Origin: 66-474 sp036279975
GTDB taxonomy: Bacteria; Pseudomonadota; Gammaproteobacteria; Xanthomonadales; Rhodanobacteraceae
DNA length: 64,000 nucleotides
Assembly (NCBI GenBank): GCA_036279975.1
Contig: DASURP010000096.1
Location: 14,650-78,649, forward strand
Direction: 5' to 3'
This document shows, one piece after another, positions 60,068 to 64,000 of the stretch (position 1 is its first letter; each line of letters begins with the position of its first letter). Below the pieces are notes generated by a model. It was not told where the DNA came from, searched no databases, and saw only the letters and a program-made list of their open reading frames with translations. Both the position numbers and the translations under genes were made by a program.

Positions 60068-60943
60068 ATGCAAATCACCGCCGCGATGGTCAAGGAACTG
60101 CGCGAGCGCTCCGGCGCCGGCATGATGGAGTGCAAGAAGGCGCTCACCCAGAACAACGGCGACGTCGACGCGTCGATCGAATGGCTGCGCAAGCAGGGCC
60201 TGGCCAAGGCCGACAAGAAGGCCGACCGCGTCGCCGCCGAGGGTCGAATCGTGCTGGCCCGGCACGACGGCAACGGCGTACTGGTCGAAATCAATTCGGA
60301 GACCGATTTCGTCGCCAAGGACGAGAACTTCCTGAAGTTCGCCGATGAAGTGGCGCAGGTGGCGCTGGCCGCCGGCGCCAGGGATGTCGAGGCGCTGAAG
60401 GCGGCCCAGCTCGGCGGTGGCAGCATCGATGAAGCGCGCCAGGCGCTGGTCGCCAAGATCGGCGAAAACGTGCTGGTCCGCCGGCTGGTGCGCATCGACG
60501 GCGCGCCCATGCTGGGCGCCTACGTGCACGGCGGCCGCATCGGCGTGCTGGTCGCGCTGGAAGGCGGCGACGCGGAACTCGCACGCGGCGTGGCGATGCA
60601 CATCGCCGCGATGAATCCGCGCTACGTCGCACCGGAGAACGTGCCTGCCGAATTCGTGGCCAAGGAAAAGGAAATCGCGCTGGCGCAGATGAGCGACAAG
60701 GACAAGCAGAAGCCGGCCGAGATCCAGGAAAAGATGATCGCCGGCAAGATCAGGAAGACGCTCAACGAGATCTCGCTGACCGGCCAGCCGTTCGTGCTGG
60801 ACACCAACGTCAGCGTCGGCGACGCACTGGCGAAAGCCAAGGCGAAAGTGCTGTCGTTCCACCGCATCGCGGTCGGCGAAGGCATCGAGAAAGTGGTCGA
60901 GGATTACGCCGCCGAAGTGATGAAGCAGGCCGGCCTGGCGTAA
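60068..60943 (+). CDS. tsf: elongation factor Ts
   Basis: Guanine-nucleotide exchange factor for EF-Tu. The 291-residue protein has the UBA-like N-terminus AAMVKELRERSGAGMMECKK followed by GDVDASIEWLRKQGL, the EF-Tu-contacting TDFVAKDENFLKFADEV, the core repeat GAYVHGGRIGVLVALEGGDA, and the C-terminal FVLDTNVSVGDALA. Length and order match E. coli EF-Ts (283). It follows rpsB as usual, but with a 236-base REP-containing gap. Confidence 0.98.
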   Translation: MQITAAMVKELRERSGAGMMECKKALTQNNGDVDASIEWLRKQGLAKADKKADRVAAEGRIVLARHDGNGVLVEINSETDFVAKDENFLKFADEVAQVALAAGARDVEALKAAQLGGGSIDEARQALVAKIGENVLVRRLVRIDGAPMLGAYVHGGRIGVLVALEGGDAELARGVAMHIAAMNPRYVAPENVPAEFVAKEKEIALAQMSDKDKQKPAEIQEKMIAGKIRKTLNEISLTGQPFVLDTNVSVGDALAKAKAKVLSFHRIAVGEGIEKVVEDYAAEVMKQAGLA

Positions 60944-60968
60944 GCCTCACCAATGTCGCATTTCGCAA

Positions 60969-60997
60969 AGGGCCGCGGGAATCCGCGGCCCTTTTTC
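60969..60997 (+). terminator. Rho-independent terminator of tsf
   Basis: A 9-bp stem GGGCCGCGG / CCGCGGCCC with a 4-base loop, followed by TTTTTC. It should end the rpsB-tsf transcript about 26 bases after the tsf stop. Confidence 0.9.
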
Positions 60998-61095
60998 TTG
61001 CGTGCTTATAATCCGCGCGCCGACAGTTGCGGTCGGACCCACATAGGGATCAGTTCCACGTATTCACCACTTATCAACTCACAAGGGGAATATCC

Positions 61096-61704
61096 GTGAG
61101 AAAAACGATTGCGTTCCTTGCTGCGCTGTCCGTGCTCGTCACATTGGGCGGATGTGTCGCGACGTCGCCATACATGACCAAGACGAGCATCACCCCACAA
61201 CCCTCCGCCGACAAGGCACTCGTGATTTTCATGCGGCCATCTCGCTACGGCGGAGGCATTCAGGCGTCGGTTTTCGATACACGTGGCGCCAGCAACGAAT
61301 TCATAGGAATCGTGTCAGCCAAGACGAAGATCGCCTATCAGGCCGGTCCGGGAACGCATCTCTTCATGGTGGTAGGCGAGAACGCCGATTTCATGAACGC
61401 GAATCTTGAGGCAGGCAAGACCTACTACGTGCTTGTCAGTCCACGCATGGGCATGTGGAAGGCACGCTTTTCATTGCTGCCGATCCACGATGATGTAAAC
61501 GCAAAATACAGCCTCAAATCTCCCGATTTTGCGCAATGGGAGCAAGCAACCGACTTCGTCCAAACGTCACCGGCTGCGACCGCCTGGTACAACGCCCACG
61601 CGGCGGATATCACGGCCAAGCAAGCCGATTACCTGCAAAAGTGGAATGCTGCGTCTGCTGAGCAAAAGGCTGAGTTGACGCTGCACGCCAACGACGGAAC
61701 TTGA
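61096..61704 (+). CDS. predicted lipoprotein of unknown function
   Basis: A 202-residue protein starting at GTG 61096, with AAGGGGAA upstream. The signal VRKTIAFLAALSVLVTLGGC contains a lipobox with Cys20, so it is acylated. The mature part resembles DUF2846-like lipoproteins: KALVIFMRPSRYGGGIQASV, GIVSAKTKIAYQAGPGTHLF and LEAGKTYYVLVSPRMGMW. The last 60 residues are helical. Codon use is less GC-rich than in the flanking genes (many AAA, GCA and TCA codons), and it separates tsf from pyrH, which are usually adjacent; this suggests insertion by transfer. Confidence 0.7.
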   Translation: MRKTIAFLAALSVLVTLGGCVATSPYMTKTSITPQPSADKALVIFMRPSRYGGGIQASVFDTRGASNEFIGIVSAKTKIAYQAGPGTHLFMVVGENADFMNANLEAGKTYYVLVSPRMGMWKARFSLLPIHDDVNAKYSLKSPDFAQWEQATDFVQTSPAATAWYNAHAADITAKQADYLQKWNAASAEQKAELTLHANDGT

Positions 61705-61741
61705 CGTCCGTATCGTCTATTTCCATATCCTTGGCCTCGCA

Positions 61742-61773
61742 CGGGGCGGAGTCCACAAGTGGGTTCCGCCCCG
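61742..61773 (+). terminator. hairpin between lipoprotein gene and pyrH
   Basis: A perfect 9-bp stem CGGGGCGGA / TCCGCCCCG with an inner CCAC-AA-GTGG stem, followed by ATTCGTG. It probably ends the lipoprotein transcript. A TAGAAT at 61789-61794 just downstream may be the -10 element of pyrH. Confidence 0.6.
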
Positions 61774-61825
61774 ATTCGTGCATACAAGTAGAATGTGCCT
61801 GTTTGCCACCACCGGAATCTCTCGC

Positions 61826-62551
61826 ATGCCCGCCAATCCGAAGTATCAACGCATCCTGTTGAAGCTGTCCGGCGAAGCGTTGATGGGGTCCGCGGACTAT
61901 GGCATCGATCCGGAAGTGATCGGCAGGATGGCCGATGAAATCCTGGAGGTACGCAAGTTCGGCGCGGAAGTGGGCGTGGTGATCGGCGGCGGCAACATCT
62001 TCCGCGGCGCGGGCCTCGCCGAAGCGGGCATGGATCGCGTCACCGGCGACCACATGGGCATGCTGGCCACGGTGATGAACGCGCTGGCGATGCAGGACGC
62101 GCTGGAAAAACGCGGCGGTTTCGCGCGGGTCATGAGCGCGATCCAGATCCACGACGTGTGCGAAGACTTCATCCGCCGCCGCGCGATCCGGCATCTCGAA
62201 AAGGGCCGCATCGTGCTGTTCGCCGGCGGCACCGGCAATCCGTTCTTCACCACCGATTCGGCCGCCGCGCTGCGCGCCGTCGAGGTGAATGCCGATCTGC
62301 TGCTCAAGGCCACCAAGGTCGATGGCGTCTACAGCGCCGACCCGAAAAAGAAGAAGGATGCACGGCGTTTCGAACACGTCAGCTACGAGGAAGTGATCGC
62401 GCGCAACCTCAAGGTGATGGACACCGCCGCGATCGCGCTGTGCCGCGACCACGGCCTGCCGCTGCGCATCTACGACATGACGCGCCCGGGCAACCTTATG
62501 CGCATCATGAAGGGCGAACCGATCGGGACATTGGTGTGCGATCGTCCTTGA
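61826..62551 (+). CDS. pyrH: UMP kinase
   Basis: Phosphorylates UMP to UDP, the entry to UTP and CTP synthesis. The 241-residue amino-acid-kinase-fold protein has RILLKLSGEALMG, VGVVIGGGNIFRGAGLAEAG, DRVTGDHMGMLATVMNALAM, IVLFAGGTGNPFFTTDSAAA and LLLKATKVDGVYSADPKKKK, all diagnostic for bacterial PyrH. The ATG at 61826 gives the expected length; an upstream in-frame ATG at 61778 would precede the likely promoter. Confidence 0.97.
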   Translation: MPANPKYQRILLKLSGEALMGSADYGIDPEVIGRMADEILEVRKFGAEVGVVIGGGNIFRGAGLAEAGMDRVTGDHMGMLATVMNALAMQDALEKRGGFARVMSAIQIHDVCEDFIRRRAIRHLEKGRIVLFAGGTGNPFFTTDSAAALRAVEVNADLLLKATKVDGVYSADPKKKKDARRFEHVSYEEVIARNLKVMDTAAIALCRDHGLPLRIYDMTRPGNLMRIMKGEPIGTLVCDRP

Positions 62552-62763
62552 TCGCGGGTCCCTGAATGCCGCAATGGTTTTGACGAGCAGCGCCGGTTGG
62601 GCCGAGCCACGCGAAGCCCGACGTCGCTTCGTCGCGCACCGCCACATTGGGCTTCGCCGATGAGGCCGGCTCAGTCCAGCCTGCCTGCGCGCGCATCTTG
62701 TCGCCGGCCCAAGCGCGATCGTGCGGTTATACTTGGCGGTCAACAACAGCTTCCGGAGCCGCC

Positions 62764-63321
62764 ATGCTCGACGACATCAAGCGCGACAGCCAGACCCGCA
62801 TGGGCAAGAGCGTGGAGGCACTGCGCCAGGAGTTGTCGCACCTGCGCACCGGCCGCGCCAGCACCGCGCTGGTGGACGGCATCAGGGTGAACTATTACGG
62901 CTCGGACGTGCCGATCAACCAGGTCGCCACGGTGACCGTTTCGGACGCCCGCTCGCTGACCATCACGCCTTACGAAAAACAGATGGTGGGTCCGATCGAA
63001 AAGGCCATCATGGCTTCCGACCTCGGCGTCACGCCCACCACCGCAGGCACCACCATCCGCCTCAACATGCCGCCGCTCACCGAGGAACGCCGCAAGGAGC
63101 TCGCCAAGCACGTCGGCCATGAGGGCGAGAACGCCAAGGTGGCGATCCGCAATATCCGTCGCGACGCCCTCCAGCAAATCAAGAATCTGCTGAAGGACAA
63201 GCGGATCAGCGAAGATGACGACCATCGCGCGCAGGACGAGATGCAGAAGCTGACCGACCGCTTCATCAAGGACGTGGACGCGGCAGTGCAGGCGAAGGAA
63301 CAGGAATTGCTGGCCATCTGA
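62764..63321 (+). CDS. frr: ribosome recycling factor
   Basis: Splits post-termination ribosomes together with EF-G. The 185-residue protein has exactly the E. coli length. It shows MGKSVEALRQELSHLRTGRA, YYGSDVPINQVATVTVSDAR, LTITPYEKQMVGPIEKAIMA, PPLTEERRKELAKHVGHEGE and the long C-terminal helix. The 212 bases between pyrH and frr hold a repeat-like GC-rich stretch and a TATACT hexamer at 62728-62733 that may be its -10 element; I see no gene there. Confidence 0.97.
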   Translation: MLDDIKRDSQTRMGKSVEALRQELSHLRTGRASTALVDGIRVNYYGSDVPINQVATVTVSDARSLTITPYEKQMVGPIEKAIMASDLGVTPTTAGTTIRLNMPPLTEERRKELAKHVGHEGENAKVAIRNIRRDALQQIKNLLKDKRISEDDDHRAQDEMQKLTDRFIKDVDAAVQAKEQELLAI

Positions 63322-63467
63322 CGGAAGTTCGAGAGGACCCTGGACTTGGTCTGTCGCAACAATCGTCCCGAGGCCGTGCATGCACGGTGCCCGCTTCATT
63401 CCACGCCGGCCCGCGGCCAGCGCCGCACCACCGCCGGGACGATGCGCCCGATGAGCGAAACGCCTCG

Positions 63468-64000
63468 ATGACTGCCCGCAAGGTCGTGGCCCCCAAGGGC
63501 GCAATTCGCGCGAACGTCCCCCGCCACATCGCCATCGTGATGGACGGCAATGGCCGCTGGGCGCGCCGCCGTGCGCAACCGCGCAGCTTCGGCCATCGCG
63601 CCGGCCAGAAGGCGGTGCGCGCGACCGTCGAGTATTGCCTGCGCCATGGCGTCGGCGTGCTGACGCTGTTCGCGTTCTCCTCGGAAAACTGGAAGCGCCC
63701 CGGTGCCGAAGTCGGGGCGTTGATGGACTTGTTCCTGAAAGCGCTGGACAAGGAAATCGACAAGCTGCACGAGAACGACGTGCGGGTGCGTTTCATCGGC
63801 GAGTTGTCGGCGTTTTCGGAAGCGATCCGCACGCGCATGCAGGCGGCCATGCTGCGCACCGGCGCGAACGCGCGCCTGATCCTCAACGTGTGCGTGAACT
63901 ACGGCGGCCGCTGGGACATGGCGCAGGCCGCGCGACGCGCCGCGGCCGCGGCGGTGGCCGGCAAGCTGGAACCCTCCGCGATCGACGAGACCACGCTGGC
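63468..64000 (+). CDS. uppS: isoprenyl transferase (undecaprenyl diphosphate synthase), cut by window edge
   Basis: Cis-prenyltransferase that makes the C55 lipid carrier for peptidoglycan and O-antigen. About 177 residues are visible before the right edge. HIAIVMDGNGRWARRR holds the catalytic Asp and the diphosphate-binding loop, then FGHRAGQKAVRATVEYCLRH, LTLFAFSSENWKRPGAEVGA and LILNVCVNYGGRWDMAQAAR. All match the UppS family. The ATG at 63468 gives a short extension before the core. It lies 146 bases after frr, the usual order. Confidence 0.95.
   Translation, partial: MTARKVVAPKGAIRANVPRHIAIVMDGNGRWARRRAQPRSFGHRAGQKAVRATVEYCLRHGVGVLTLFAFSSENWKRPGAEVGALMDLFLKALDKEIDKLHENDVRVRFIGELSAFSEAIRTRMQAAMLRTGANARLILNVCVNYGGRWDMAQAARRAAAAAVAGKLEPSAIDETTL

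Noticed and set aside
1..64000. Prophage, insertion sequence or integrative element
   Set aside because: No integrase, transposase, phage structural gene, tRNA attachment site or target duplication was found; repeats are of REP type.

Overview
The window is GC-rich bacterial chromosome, densely coded on both strands. Gene content points to a gammaproteobacterium of the Xanthomonadales, probably near Rhodanobacteraceae. The evidence is the order glnD-map-rpsB-tsf-pyrH-frr-uppS, minCDE, a fused rlmKL, bpt, dapD/dapE with an ArsC-like reductase between them, and REP-type intergenic palindromes of the xanthomonad style. This placement is inferred from gene families, not from an rRNA gene. No rRNA, tRNA, prophage, insertion sequence or CRISPR array was seen.

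Layout. 1-9.8 kb: an amino-acid permease cut by the left edge, small secreted proteins, a PmtA-like methyltransferase, rlmKL, an amidase, tesB and bpt. 9.8-15 kb: a membrane GltS-like FMN protein, a DD-carboxypeptidase-type peptidase, a MutS-like ATPase with membrane segments and an AlkA-type glycosylase. 15-23 kb, minus strand: a histidine kinase and response regulator, an SRPBCC protein, a GldA/F/G-type ABC system and a DUF423 protein. 23-31 kb, plus strand: a GNAT gene with minCDE, a metallopeptidase-like gene with REP repeats at both ends, a fluoride riboswitch with crcB and a DUF190 gene, then a tightly coupled MFS-cfa-TraB/GumN run.

30.7-42.7 kb is the most unusual part. It is an all-minus-strand block holding a DUF1232-like gene, two ECF-type sigma factors, a 1442-residue Ser/Thr kinase with a beta-propeller-like C-terminal half, a TonB-dependent receptor, two small paralogous secreted proteins, a PP2C phosphatase and a SHOCT-like small protein. 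Three of its transcription units are preceded by the same two-part motif, TGTAAT-N14-GCCG(A/G)A. The secreted-protein unit (promoter, leader, gene, terminator) is duplicated. I infer a kinase/phosphatase-gated sigma-factor system tied to an outer-membrane receptor.

43-50.6 kb, plus strand: parC, a two-gene lipoate ligase, a penicillin acylase, a phosphodiester-glycosidase-like lipoprotein and a peroxiredoxin-like protein. 50.6-58.4 kb, minus strand: dapE, a ferritin-like/VIT1 metal transporter, an ArsC/Spx-like protein, dapD, a DsrE protein, glnD and map. 58.4-64 kb, plus strand: three tandem hairpin repeats, a strong rpsB promoter, then rpsB, tsf, a lipoprotein gene of lower GC, pyrH, frr and the first part of uppS.
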